DNA of 27,353 nt from Patescibacteria group bacterium (GCA_023474185.1 JAMCXR010000006.1:1-27353); one strand, 5' to 3'. Shown: positions 17,756 to 25,410, numbered from the stretch's first letter. Notes: a model not told the origin generated them from the letters alone. Numbers and translations: made by a program.

Positions 17756-19068
17756 TACGATAGAGGAGTGATTATTTCCTTTCCTAAATACTTGCGTAAA
17801 ACTTCCGGCACGACAACGTTTCCTTCCTTGGTTTGATAATTTTCCAAAATGGCAATGAAAGTCCTCGGGCTAGGCAAAGCCGTGTTATTGAGCAAATAAG
17901 CGTACCTTTTTTCCCCTAAAGCATCCGCGTATTTCACGTTCAGCCGGCGCGATTGCCAATCCAAGAAGTTGCTGGCCGAACCGGTTTCGGCCCAACGTTT
18001 CATTCCCGGAAGCCAAGCCTCGATATCGAAAGCCCGGTATTTACCCGGACTCATGTCGCCGGTGCAAATTTGCAGGCGTCTGTAAGGCAAACCCAGTTCC
18101 TCGTGCATTTCACCGGAAATGCCGGTCATCTCGTCCTGCAGGCGGTTGGCTTTTTCGATGTCGGCTTCGGCGACGACCACTTGTTCAATTTTCATAAATT
18201 CGTGGACCCGGTAAAGGCCTTTCACGTCCTTGCTATAGCTGCCTATTTCGCTGCGGTAGCACTGGCTGTAACCGCAAACCCTTATCGGCAGTTCTTGCCG
18301 AAGCAGTGTTTCGTCGGAAAAATAAGCCAGCAGCGACGGCTCGGCCGTTCCCACCAAAAACTTCTTATCCTTACTCGCTTCTCCGGTCGCTTCCTTGTCA
18401 GAAGTAGCCACCTGGTAAATTTCATCGACTTCCGGGTTGTACTCCAGTCCCTTAAAATAACCGCTGCCGAAAAGAGCGAACCCTTTGACTAAAGTCGGCG
18501 GAATCATCGGCCGGAAGCCTTTGCTCACCATTTTTTGCAAGGCGTACATCATGATTCCCATGATTAGCAGCGCTCCGTCGTTTTTCACGTAATAGCCGCG
18601 AAAGCCGCCGACTTTCGCGCCCTTGTCGAAATCCAGGATGTCGAGAGACTTACCCAACTCGATATGAGTTTTCGGCTCGAAGTTGAATTTCTTCGGCTCG
18701 CTCCACCGAAAAACCTCCTTGTTGTCCTCCTCCCCTTTTCCTATCGGTGTGTCGGGAGACGGAATGGTCGGCACCCTGACCATTAGTTCGTCAAATTTTT
18801 CCTTGACAGCGTTAAACTTTTCCGAATCCGGCTCGCGCAGCGCGCGCCCTTTTTCAACCAAAGCTTTCCTTTCGGCTTCGTTTTTAATCTTGCTAATCTC
18901 GTCGTTCAGTTCATTTTTTTGCTGGTTGAAGAGTTCCTCCTCGCGCAGCAAGACAGCGCGCTTCCGGTCGACCTCCAACAACTCATCCAGATCAAGGTCT
19001 ATCCTTTTGTTTTTGATAGCCTCTTTTATGTCGTCAGCGTGTTCTCGAATAAACTTAATATCCAGCAT
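17755..19068 (-). CDS. serS: seryl-tRNA synthetase
   Basis: SerRS charges tRNA(Ser). The 437-aa class II enzyme starts MLDIKFIREHADDIKEA and has the long N-terminal coiled-coil arm (about 30-100) that binds the tRNA variable arm. The catalytic core shows the TxE motif in VGTAEPSLLAYF, motif 2 around YRSEIGSYSKDVKGLYRVHEF and motif 3 around NNTALPSPRTFIAILENYQ. Here the usual SSCSN-like segment reads TGSASNFLDWQSRR. It is preceded by a 132-nt gap after lysS with no T-box-like element, and has no clear Shine-Dalgarno; TATAGA lies five bases before the ATG. Confidence 0.96.
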   Translation of the reverse strand: MLDIKFIREHADDIKEAIKNKRIDLDLDELLEVDRKRAVLLREEELFNQQKNELNDEISKIKNEAERKALVEKGRALREPDSEKFNAVKEKFDELMVRVPTIPSPDTPIGKGEEDNKEVFRWSEPKKFNFEPKTHIELGKSLDILDFDKGAKVGGFRGYYVKNDGALLIMGIMMYALQKMVSKGFRPMIPPTLVKGFALFGSGYFKGLEYNPEVDEIYQVATSDKEATGEASKDKKFLVGTAEPSLLAYFSDETLLRQELPIRVCGYSQCYRSEIGSYSKDVKGLYRVHEFMKIEQVVVAEADIEKANRLQDEMTGISGEMHEELGLPYRRLQICTGDMSPGKYRAFDIEAWLPGMKRWAETGSASNFLDWQSRRLNVKYADALGEKRYAYLLNNTALPSPRTFIAILENYQTKEGNVVVPEVLRKYLGKEIITPLS

Positions 19069-19200
19069 GTTTTTCTATACCTGCGGTCGGGCCTGCGATA
19101 TTTGCAAGTTAAACAAAACAAGCCCGGCTGATTACGGATATATTATTACTCCCGTTTCTTCCAAAAGCAAATAATTCGGCGGTTGTCTTATCGAAACTGG
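19069..19200 (-). other. lysS-serS intergenic region with a possible leader stem
   Basis: This 132-bp gap is long for the window. On the minus strand the arms at 19120-19126 and 19088-19094 form a 7-bp stem (one G-U pair) with a 25-nt loop. A T-box would need a specifier and an antiterminator, which I cannot find. TAATAATAT near the middle (with TTGCTT upstream) is a weak promoter candidate. No terminator for lysS with a T-tract is seen. Confidence 0.35.
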
Positions 19201-20640
19201 TTATTTTCTTTTCAAAAGCGGAAAGAAAACCGCTTCCCGGACCGGTTTGCCCATAAGGACTGCAAACAGCCTCTCCGACATGCCGAATCCCCCGGTCGGT
19301 GGCATTCCGTATTCCAAGGCGGACAAAAAATCCTCGTCGAGCATTTGTGCTTCGACATCCCCTTTTTCTCGCAGCCTCATTTGCTCTTCAAACCTTTCCC
19401 GCTCGTCAATCGGGTCGTTGGCCTCGGAAAAACCTTTGCCGAGCTCGGTGCCGCAAGCGATTACCTGGAAGCGCTCCACTTTGTCCGGCTCGTTTTCTTT
19501 CCTCTTGGCTAACGGCTCGATGTCGACCGGCGGATCAACCAAAAAACACGGTTGAATCAGCTTCGGCCTGACGGTTTTTTTAAAGATAAGATCGATGAGC
19601 CGGCCGCGGCCTTGCCTGTCGGCTCCCAGCCCCAGCTCTTTTGCTTTGGCAAGCAATTCCGCCTCGGTGGCGTATTTTAAATCGAGTCCGGCATTTTCCC
19701 GGAAGGCATCGTAATAATCAACCTTCGGCCACTTTTTTCCCCAATCGATTTCCGCTCCGCCGTGCTCCACCTGCAGCGTACCCATCGTTTCCTTAACGAC
19801 GAATTTGTACATCTCCTCTACGTGTTCCATTACTTTTTCGTAGTCGTCGTAGGCGGAATAAAATTCCATTTGGGTGTAATCCTGAAGGTGTTCGGCGTCT
19901 ATTCCTTCGTTGCGAAAGATTCGTCCAATTTCAAAAACTTTTTCAAAACCGCCGACCAGGAGCTTCTTCAGAGAAATTTCTAAGGAAATACGCAGATAAA
20001 AATCCGAGTCCAAAGCCTTGTGCCTGGTGACAAACGGTTCGGCTTCGGCCCCGCCGGGAACGGCTTCCAAAACCGGAGTCTCAACTTCCAAAAAACCTTT
20101 CTTTTCCATAAAATCGCGCACAGCCGACCAAAATCTGCTCTTTTTTCGGAACATTTCCCGCACTTCCGGATTGGCCATCAGGTCCAAATAGCGGTGGCGC
20201 AACCTCGCTTCGATATCTTTCAACCCGTAAAACTCGCTCGGCAAAGGCTTCAAGGACTTGACCGCTATCCGCAAATTCGAAACCTCCAGACTCTTTTCCC
20301 CCCTCTTGGTCTCAAATAAAGCTCCCGAGCCTTCCACGAAATCGCCGCGATCCAAATTTTCCTTCCAAAAATCGGTGTCGGGATACAAATCTTTCCGCAG
20401 GACCAATTGGATGCCGCCGCTTTCGTCTCGCAGGTCCAGAAACACTACTCCTCCCTGGTCGCGGATAGCTTCGACGCGCCCCACCAAAGAAACTTCCCTT
20501 TTCGAGGACATCAATTCGGCAAATCGGTCCAGAGCCCGAGCAATGGGAAAATCGCGCTTCACTCTGGCCGGATAAGGGTCGGTGCGGCTTTTTATCCTTT
20601 CTAATTTTTTCTTTCGCTCTTCGATTAGCGACTCCAGCAT
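19201..20640 (-). CDS. lysS: lysyl-tRNA synthetase, class II
   Basis: LysRS charges tRNA(Lys). The 479-aa protein has an N-terminal OB-fold anticodon-binding domain (about 45-140, with VSLVGRVEAIRDQGGVVFLDL) and a class II core: motif 1 in FLEVETPVLEAVPGGAEAEPF, motif 2 in EIGRIFRNEGIDAEHLQDYTQMEF and motif 3 in GGFGMSERL, where Ser-Glu replaces the Ile-Asp of the common GIGIDRL; the catalytic Arg is kept. ELGKGFSEANDPIDERERFEEQ is a LysRS hallmark. It lies nine bases after greA. Confidence 0.96.
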   Translation of the reverse strand: MLESLIEERKKKLERIKSRTDPYPARVKRDFPIARALDRFAELMSSKREVSLVGRVEAIRDQGGVVFLDLRDESGGIQLVLRKDLYPDTDFWKENLDRGDFVEGSGALFETKRGEKSLEVSNLRIAVKSLKPLPSEFYGLKDIEARLRHRYLDLMANPEVREMFRKKSRFWSAVRDFMEKKGFLEVETPVLEAVPGGAEAEPFVTRHKALDSDFYLRISLEISLKKLLVGGFEKVFEIGRIFRNEGIDAEHLQDYTQMEFYSAYDDYEKVMEHVEEMYKFVVKETMGTLQVEHGGAEIDWGKKWPKVDYYDAFRENAGLDLKYATEAELLAKAKELGLGADRQGRGRLIDLIFKKTVRPKLIQPCFLVDPPVDIEPLAKRKENEPDKVERFQVIACGTELGKGFSEANDPIDERERFEEQMRLREKGDVEAQMLDEDFLSALEYGMPPTGGFGMSERLFAVLMGKPVREAVFFPLLKRK

Positions 20641-20649
20641 TTTGTTCTT

Positions 20650-21108
20650 TTATTCCACCCGGGTAATAACGTATTCTGCGCTGCCCGTGGGCGTTTCAAC
20701 CGTCACCGAATCGCCGACCGCGTGGCCCAGTAAGCTCTGCCCCAAAGGAGATTCGTTAGAGATGAATCCTTCTTCCGGCTTGACTTCGCTGCGGCCGCCG
20801 ATGAAAAACTTCATCGTTTTCCCGTTGCGCACCACTTCGACCGTCGAACCGATTCCGATAACGCCTGACGTCTTTTCTCCCTTCTTGATTATCTCCGCGT
20901 CTTTCAGTATGTCTTCAAGCTCGTCGATTCTCCTTTCGACCCGTTGCTGTTCATCCTTGGCTTCGGCGTACTCGGAATTTTCTGATAAGTCTCCCAACTC
21001 CTTGGCCTTCTTCAGTCTTTCGGCGATATCCAGTCTGCCTCTTTTTTTCAAATCCTCAAGCTCGGCCTTTAATTCGTTTAAACGATCCTCCGTTAAATAA
21101 TAGGTCAT
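20650..21108 (-). CDS. greA: transcription elongation factor GreA
   Basis: GreA inserts its coiled coil into the secondary channel of RNA polymerase and stimulates cleavage of backtracked RNA. The 152-aa protein is of normal length: N-terminal coiled coil (about 8-75) with the tip GDLSENSEYAEAKDEQ, whose Asp40 and Glu43 match the catalytic acidic pair, and a C-terminal FKBP-like domain with FISNESPLGQSLLGHAVGD. It lies between the glycosyltransferase-like gene (12-nt gap) and lysS (9-nt gap) in what seems one transcript with ribosomal protein genes. Confidence 0.97.
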   Translation of the reverse strand: MTYYLTEDRLNELKAELEDLKKRGRLDIAERLKKAKELGDLSENSEYAEAKDEQQRVERRIDELEDILKDAEIIKKGEKTSGVIGIGSTVEVVRNGKTMKFFIGGRSEVKPEEGFISNESPLGQSLLGHAVGDSVTVETPTGSAEYVITRVE

Positions 21109-21120
21109 TGTTTATTATTT

Positions 21121-21768
21121 TTATCTTTTATAGGCTCCGAACACAAGCCAAACTTTTATTTTTAAAACGCTGAGCAAATTCCGGATCTCGCTCTGCAGCC
21201 CACTCGGCCGGTCGGCTACCAAGGCCTCGATATCCACTCCGCCGACCCTTATTCCTTCTTTCTTGGCAATTGCCAAAACCTCGAGCAAGAAGGAATCGTC
21301 GCCGAGTTTGGTTTGGCCGACAATTTCTCTTGCCGCCGCTGCCCGGAAAGACTGCACCGCCGACCGACGAAGGGTGCCGACGGGCAACGTGGTTGATTTC
21401 CCGCGCGTCGTGCCCAAAACCACGCCGAAACCGGCCTTGAATTGCTGAAGTACGACGGGAAGCTGACTGGCGGAAACGGAATTATCCGGCGGAAAGATGA
21501 CGCGGTACTCGCCGCGGGCCTCCTGCAGCCCTTTCTTTAGCAAAGCGCGGCCGCAATTCTCCCCCGCCTCCACCAGCTTCAACCCTTTCATAAAAGAAGA
21601 AAAGCCATCAATGATTTTCCGCACCACCTCATCCGGCTTGCCGACGGCCAATACTTCATAAGAAAAATCTGACGGCGCCAGATGCCGGTCGATATCGATG
21701 AGCGTTAGCGGTAGCTTGTAAGCTTCGTTGGACGTTGGGACGATGACCGTTAGGTATACGGACTCCAT
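21121..21768 (-). CDS. degenerate family 2 glycosyltransferase-like protein
   Basis: The 215-aa product begins LTVIVPTSNEAYKLPLTL, the first strand and loop of a GT-A fold family 2 transferase. The next expected acidic motifs are altered: the strand-2 site reads EVLAVGKPDE instead of a V-D-D-G/S pattern, and the DxD region reads VIFPPDNSVSASQ. The C-terminal half still has GDDSFLLEVLAIAKKEGIRVGGV, like polyprenyl-phosphate glycosyltransferases. No membrane helix is present. It may be an inactive relative or an enzyme with changed chemistry; no substrate can be named. It lies between rpsI (15-nt gap) and greA (12-nt gap), unusual company for a glycosyltransferase. Confidence 0.65.
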   Translation of the reverse strand: MESVYLTVIVPTSNEAYKLPLTLIDIDRHLAPSDFSYEVLAVGKPDEVVRKIIDGFSSFMKGLKLVEAGENCGRALLKKGLQEARGEYRVIFPPDNSVSASQLPVVLQQFKAGFGVVLGTTRGKSTTLPVGTLRRSAVQSFRAAAAREIVGQTKLGDDSFLLEVLAIAKKEGIRVGGVDIEALVADRPSGLQSEIRNLLSVLKIKVWLVFGAYKR

Positions 21769-21783
21769 ATGCTTCCGTCGGTC

Positions 21784-22200
21784 CTACCGTTTCTTCCATT
21801 GCGGCGCCCGGCGAGCTTTGCGTAAACCGTATTTTTTTCTTTCAACCATACGCGCATCCCGTCGCAAGTAACCCAATCCTTTCAAAACGGAACGAAAATC
21901 GGGGTTAAATTTGATTATCGCCCTAGCCAAGCCGAGAGTGATCGCGTCGGACTGTCCGGACATTCCTCCGCCTTTGACCGTCGCCATTACCGCCGGTTTT
22001 GATTTTTCTCCGAAGACGCCCAAGGGAGCCATGGCCGCAGCGCGCAGCTTCAGCACCGGAAAGAACTTTTCGGCCTCGCGCCCGTTGATTTTGACGGAGT
22101 TGCCGTCGGCGGACGGATAGATGCGCACGCGGGCCACTGAAGTTTTTCGCCTTCCGACTCCTTCGAAATATTTGATATCCTTGGACAAGTTTTTACTCAT
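21784..22200 (-). CDS. rpsI: 30S ribosomal protein S9
   Basis: S9 (uS9) binds the 30S head; its C-terminal tail reaches the P-site tRNA. The protein (138 aa from the ATG at 22200) has YFEGVGRRKTSVARVRIYP, GGGMSGQSDAITLGLARAI and the tail KYGLRKARRAPQWKKR; the final residues are KKR instead of the common SKR, keeping the terminal Arg. An upstream in-frame TTG at 22209 would add three residues; I prefer the ATG, which overlaps the rplM stop region by eight bases and begins MSKNLSK. The L13-S9 order is conserved in bacteria. Confidence 0.96.
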   Translation of the reverse strand: MSKNLSKDIKYFEGVGRRKTSVARVRIYPSADGNSVKINGREAEKFFPVLKLRAAAMAPLGVFGEKSKPAVMATVKGGGMSGQSDAITLGLARAIIKFNPDFRSVLKGLGYLRRDARMVERKKYGLRKARRAPQWKKR

Positions 22201-22540
22201 TTTCTTCAATAACCAGCAATTTTAGACGTTTCGCCGCCAGTTTATTTTTGGGCAGCATTCCCCGAACGGCACGCTTCAGCACCCAAGACGGTCGGGAAGC
22301 GAAAACGTCTCCCAGGTTTTTCGTTTTCAGGTGTCCGACATAGCCGGTATGATGGAAATATTTCTTCTGCTCCATCTTTTTCCCGGTAAACTTGAGAGAA
22401 CGGACGTTTTTTACGACGACTTTGTCGCCACCCAAAAGCCTGGGATTGTATTCCGCTTTATCCTTGCCTTGAAGCAAGCGGGCTATCTCGCTCGACAACC
22501 TGCCCAAGGTTTTTCCTTTAGCGTCAACCGTGTAGGTCAT
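22193..22540 (-). CDS. rplM: 50S ribosomal protein L13 (short form)
   Basis: L13 (uL13) is an early-assembly protein of the large subunit. Conserved segments are present: VDAKGKTLGRLSSEIARLLQGK, YFHHTGYVGHLK and RAVRGMLPKNKL. At 115 aa it is clearly shorter than the roughly 142-aa standard: the N-terminus starts about 14 residues late (in-frame stop upstream, so no hidden extension) and the C-terminus ends soon after LKLLVIEENE, lacking the usual HPHxAQ-like tail. It overlaps rpsI and follows rplQ by six bases. Confidence 0.95.
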   Translation of the reverse strand: MTYTVDAKGKTLGRLSSEIARLLQGKDKAEYNPRLLGGDKVVVKNVRSLKFTGKKMEQKKYFHHTGYVGHLKTKNLGDVFASRPSWVLKRAVRGMLPKNKLAAKRLKLLVIEENE

Positions 22541-22546
22541 GTCAGT

Positions 22547-22897
22547 TTAAATAAATTCGATAATGGCTTTTTTCGCGGCGTCTCGTTTCCTGACGACGGC
22601 AGTTTTCACGATGCGGGTGTATCCTCCTTTCCGGTCGGCATATTTAGGGGCGATTTCGTGATAAAGCTTGAAGGCCGATTTTTGCGGCAGCCGGCGTAAA
22701 AGATCCCTCATGGCATTCAAATTCTGCTTCTTGGCCAGCGTCACCAGTCTTTCCACTTTTGGCCTTATTTCCTTGGCTCTGGCCTCGGTGGTCGAAATCC
22801 TGCCGCACTGGATGAGGTTGGACACCAAGCCGCCGGTGAAGCTCTTGCGTCGTCCCTTAATCCTGCCGAATTTTCTTCCTTTCTCCAGGTGCCTCAT
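22547..22897 (-). CDS. rplQ: 50S ribosomal protein L17
   Basis: L17 (bL17) lies near the polypeptide exit tunnel. The 116-aa protein starts MRHLEKGRKFGRIKGRRKSF, where most homologues have MRHrkxgrkLgRxxxHR, and continues with LIQCGRISTTEARAKEIRPKVERLVTLAK and the C-terminal GGYTRIVKTAVVRKRDAAKKAIIEF. Its ATG overlaps the rpoA TGA (ATGA), the usual rpoA-rplQ coupling. Confidence 0.96.
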   Translation of the reverse strand: MRHLEKGRKFGRIKGRRKSFTGGLVSNLIQCGRISTTEARAKEIRPKVERLVTLAKKQNLNAMRDLLRRLPQKSAFKLYHEIAPKYADRKGGYTRIVKTAVVRKRDAAKKAIIEFI

Positions 22898-23634
22898 TTC
22901 GTTTTTTTCTTGGCGGTTTTTCCTTCCGCTGTTTCCTCCCGGATATCCAGTTCCGATATCTTGGTAAAGTGATTCAACAGGATGCCGACTGCCTGATGCA
23001 AGGAGTGAGAAGGTGTGACCGTTCCATCGGTTTCGATATCGATGGTCAACCGGTTATAATCGGTTCGGTCTCCGACGCGCATGTTTTCCACCGAAAAATT
23101 CACCCGGCGGATTGGAGAAAAAAGCGCGTCCAGCGCTATCACTCCCACCGGCAATTTTTCGCGCTCCACCGATTCCACCGGAACGTAACCTATTCCTTTT
23201 TCCACCGTCAATTCCATATCCAACTCTCCGCTCTTGGCAGTGATGGTGGCGATGTGCAAATCCGTGTTTTGAATCTCCACGTTTGCGTTTCCCTTGATGT
23301 CCGCGGCGGTGATATCCCCTTCCCCTTTGGCTTTCAAAGATAGCACTTGCGGCTCTTCGGCGTTGAACTTGAAACGCACCTTTTTGAGGTTGAGGCAAAT
23401 TTGAACCGCATCTTCCATTACTCCCGGTATCGTCGAAAACTCGTGGCTGACCCCCTTGATTTTTACCCTGGTGATCGCGGCACCGGGGAAGGAAGAAAGC
23501 AAAACCCGGCGCAAAGCGTTGCCAATAGTAATGCCGTAGCCGCGGTAAAGACCTTCGATATTGAAGGTTCCTTTGGTGTCGTTTTCCTCCACCCGGCTGA
23601 TTTTAACGTTGTCGCTTAAATAAACTGTGTCCAT
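22894..23634 (-). CDS. rpoA: RNA polymerase subunit alpha lacking the C-terminal domain
   Basis: The alpha dimer nucleates RNA polymerase assembly. This 246-aa protein covers the whole N-terminal assembly domain: GLYRGYGITIGNALRRVLLSSFPGAAI, KGVSHEFSTIPGVMEDAVQICLNLK, and VNFSVENMRVGDRTDYNRLTIDIETDG, ending HSLHQAVGILLNHFTKI. After that come only about 20 charged residues (EETAEGKTAKKKTK). The usual linker and alpha-CTD (normally to about 310-330 aa), which bind UP elements and activators, are missing. The stop overlaps the rplQ ATG, so there is no room for a lost CTD downstream. The lysine-rich tail is the only residue of a linker. Confidence 0.95.
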   Translation of the reverse strand: MDTVYLSDNVKISRVEENDTKGTFNIEGLYRGYGITIGNALRRVLLSSFPGAAITRVKIKGVSHEFSTIPGVMEDAVQICLNLKKVRFKFNAEEPQVLSLKAKGEGDITAADIKGNANVEIQNTDLHIATITAKSGELDMELTVEKGIGYVPVESVEREKLPVGVIALDALFSPIRRVNFSVENMRVGDRTDYNRLTIDIETDGTVTPSHSLHQAVGILLNHFTKISELDIREETAEGKTAKKKTK

Positions 23635-23638
23635 AAAA

Positions 23639-24250
23639 TTATTTTGAATAATAATCGACGACCGCTCCTATATCAACTGGCAACTGCACGTCGCTGGGAT
23701 TACCGACAATTTCGGCTTCCAGTTTATTGGCATCCATTTTTAACCAAGTTGGAGCTTCATAACCTTTTGTTTTTTCGGAGAGCCCGGCAAAGTATTTGTT
23801 GCCGGCTGATTCGGGGCGAACTTTCACAACGTCGCCTTGCCGTAAAATCATCGCCGGGGAAGTGACCCGCCGGCCGTTGACCAAGAAGTGACCGTGGCTG
23901 ACCAGACTCCTCGAGACCGAGCGACTGGGGGCCAGACCCATCCGGTAAACCACGTTGTCCGCTCTTCTCTCCAAAAGGCTTAAAACGCCAGCCGCCCCAG
24001 CCTTGCCTTCCCTGACCGCCTCGTCGAAGACTTCTCTCAACTGACTGTCGCGCAAGCCGTAAATGAACCGCATTTTTTGCTTTTCCTTCATTTGCACACC
24101 GTATTCCTTGAGTTTGCGGAAACGCTTGCCGCGGGCGCCGGGGGCGTACGGCTTTCTGATTAAAGCGCATTTCGGAGAATTGCATCTGTCGCCTTTGATT
24201 GACAGTTTCGTTCCCAAGCTTCTTTCTCTCTTTTCTAAAATAGGCTTCAT
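23639..24250 (-). CDS. rpsD: 30S ribosomal protein S4 with half of the zinc site
   Basis: S4 (uS4) is a primary binder of 16S rRNA and in many bacteria represses its own operon. The 203-aa protein has the core EYGVQMKEKQKMRFIYGLRDSQLREVF and the S4 RNA-binding domain (about 94-155, with ERRADNVVYRMGLAPSRSVSRSLVSHGHFLVNGRRV). The N-terminal zinc region is odd: Cys23 and Cys28 remain (GDRCNSPKCA), but the first pair of the C-x2-C...C-x4-C zinc-type S4 is replaced by Glu6 and Glu9 (ILEKRERS). It is nine bases after rpsK and five before rpoA. Confidence 0.96.
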   Translation of the reverse strand: MKPILEKRERSLGTKLSIKGDRCNSPKCALIRKPYAPGARGKRFRKLKEYGVQMKEKQKMRFIYGLRDSQLREVFDEAVREGKAGAAGVLSLLERRADNVVYRMGLAPSRSVSRSLVSHGHFLVNGRRVTSPAMILRQGDVVKVRPESAGNKYFAGLSEKTKGYEAPTWLKMDANKLEAEIVGNPSDVQLPVDIGAVVDYYSK

Positions 24251-24259
24251 GGCGTTTTT

Positions 24260-24697
24260 TTAAACTCTTCTGACTTTGGGGGGTTTCGGCCCGTTATGGG
24301 GTATGGGGGTTACGTCCTTAATGGCCAGAATGTTGAAGTTGTGATTGAGCAGCGATCTGACAGCGGAATCCCGCCCGCCGCCGACTCCCGAAACATAAAC
24401 CTCAACGTTGACCGGCCCCGTTTTTTCAACTTTCTCCGCCAAAGCCGCGATGATTTTGGAGGCGGCGAAAGGCGTGGCCTTTTTCGGACCAGAAAAGCCG
24501 AGCGAACCGGCCGTAGCCCAAGCCAAAACCCCGCCTTTGCTGTCAGTAATCGTGATGGTGGTATTATTGTAGGAAGCGTTAATGTAAACCCGTCCGTTAT
24601 CAACCTTGCGGCCGCCTTTTGTCGTTTTGGCCGGAGCTTTGGCGGTTTCCGCAGCGGTTTCCTCGGTTTTAGGTTTGATGATTTTAGTCTTTCCCAT
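24260..24697 (-). CDS. rpsK: 30S ribosomal protein S11
   Basis: S11 (uS11) lines the E-site region of the 30S platform. The 145-aa protein has GRVYINASYNNTTITITDSKGG, LAWATAGSLGFSGPKKATPFAA and the very conserved tail DVTPIPHNGPKPPKVRRV. The loop GPGPGRES of most homologues reads GVGGGRDS. Ahead of the core is a roughly 30-residue Lys/Ala/Thr/Glu-rich extension (KTEETAAETAKAPAKTTKGG), probably disordered. It is five bases after rpsM. Confidence 0.96.
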   Translation of the reverse strand: MGKTKIIKPKTEETAAETAKAPAKTTKGGRKVDNGRVYINASYNNTTITITDSKGGVLAWATAGSLGFSGPKKATPFAASKIIAALAEKVEKTGPVNVEVYVSGVGGGRDSAVRSLLNHNFNILAIKDVTPIPHNGPKPPKVRRV

Positions 24698-24702
24698 AAG
24701 CT

Positions 24703-25086
24703 TTATTTCAACTCAACCTTGCGACGTCCGCTGCCGGCGGTCTTTCTGACGTTGCCCCGGACAGTTCGGGAATTGGTTTTGGTCCTTTGTCCCCTAACTG
24801 GAAGCCGGCGTATGTGCCGCATGCCTCGGTAGGATTTGATGTCTTTGAGCCTTTCGATGTTTTGTTTGATGGTTTGACGCAGTATCCCTTCAACGCGGTA
24901 ATTTTTATCGATTTCTGATTGCAGTTTGGCCACCTCGGCTGGATTCAAGTCTTTGGCCAGCTTTTCGGCATTGATTCCGGTGGAGCGCAAAATGGCCTCG
25001 GCCGTCGTCTGCCCGATTCCATAAACGTACGCCAGCGATACTTTTATTTTTTTATTGTCAGGTATGTTGATTCCAACTAGACGCAT
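24703..25086 (-). CDS. rpsM: 30S ribosomal protein S13
   Basis: S13 (uS13) sits at the top of the 30S head and contacts L5 and the P-site tRNA. From the ATG at 25086 the protein is 127 aa and starts MRLVGINIPDNKKIKVSLAYVYGIG, with SYRGMRHIRRLPVRGQRTKTNSRT and a basic tail. The open frame continues upstream to 25137, but that part overlaps rpmJ and is not homologous. An AGGG eight bases before the ATG may act as Shine-Dalgarno. It overlaps nothing and starts four bases after the rpmJ stop. Confidence 0.96.
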   Translation of the reverse strand: MRLVGINIPDNKKIKVSLAYVYGIGQTTAEAILRSTGINAEKLAKDLNPAEVAKLQSEIDKNYRVEGILRQTIKQNIERLKDIKSYRGMRHIRRLPVRGQRTKTNSRTVRGNVRKTAGSGRRKVELK

Positions 25087-25090
25087 GATT

Positions 25091-25207
25091 TTATCCCTGC
25101 CTTTGCTTGTGCTTCGGGTTCTTGCTGCAAATAACATAGACCCGCCCTTTGCGGCGGACGATGCGGCAATCCTTGCACATTGTTTTAACCGATGATCTGA
25201 CTTTCAT
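25091..25207 (-). CDS. rpmJ: 50S ribosomal protein L36
   Basis: This 38-aa gene lies between infA and rpsM and reads [20 protein letters not shown] followed by [19 protein letters not shown]36 (bL36) is a zinc-ribbon protein; all ligands are present: Cys11, Cys14, Cys27 and His33. AAGG lies upstream of the ATG at 25207. The infA-rpmJ-rpsM order is the common bacterial arrangement. L36 forms without zinc exist in some bacteria, but this is the zinc form. Confidence 0.96.
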   Translation of the reverse strand: MKVRSSVKTMCKDCRIVRRKGRVYVICSKNPKHKQRQG

Positions 25208-25212
25208 CTTTG

Positions 25213-25410
25213 CTATAGCCTTCTGACGATTCTGCCCCGGGTGTCGCTGGGCGAGCTGATTTCAATTCTAACCCTCTCCCCAGGTAAAACGCTTATCCGA
25301 TGCAAGCGCATTCTTCCGGAGACATAAGCCAAAATCGTGCGGCCGTCATCCAACTTAACTTTAAAAGTGGCGCTGGGCAACGCCTCTATTACTACCCCGT
25401 CAACCGTCAT
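25213..25410 (-). CDS. infA: translation initiation factor IF-1
   Basis: IF-1 is an OB-fold protein that occupies the ribosomal A site during initiation. The 65-aa product has [44 protein letters not shown] and [11 protein letters not shown], covering the fold. It lacks about six residues of the usual N-terminus (the KEDxIExx segment). The ATG at 25410 has no direct Shine-Dalgarno; instead a nine-codon upstream frame with GGAG ends in an ATGA overlap with it. It lies five bases before rpmJ. Confidence 0.95.
   Translation of the reverse strand: MTVDGVVIEALPSATFKVKLDDGRTILAYVSGRMRLHRISVLPGERVRIEISSPSDTRGRIVRRL

Noticed and set aside
19069..19200. T-box riboswitch before serS
   Set aside because: No T-box consensus, specifier loop or terminator/antiterminator pair found.
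22201..22209. TTG start for rpsI
   Set aside because: Adds only three residues inside rplM; the following ATG is the simpler start.
25087..25137. 17-codon N-terminal extension of rpsM
   Set aside because: It overlaps rpmJ in another frame; S13 homology starts at the ATG at 25086.
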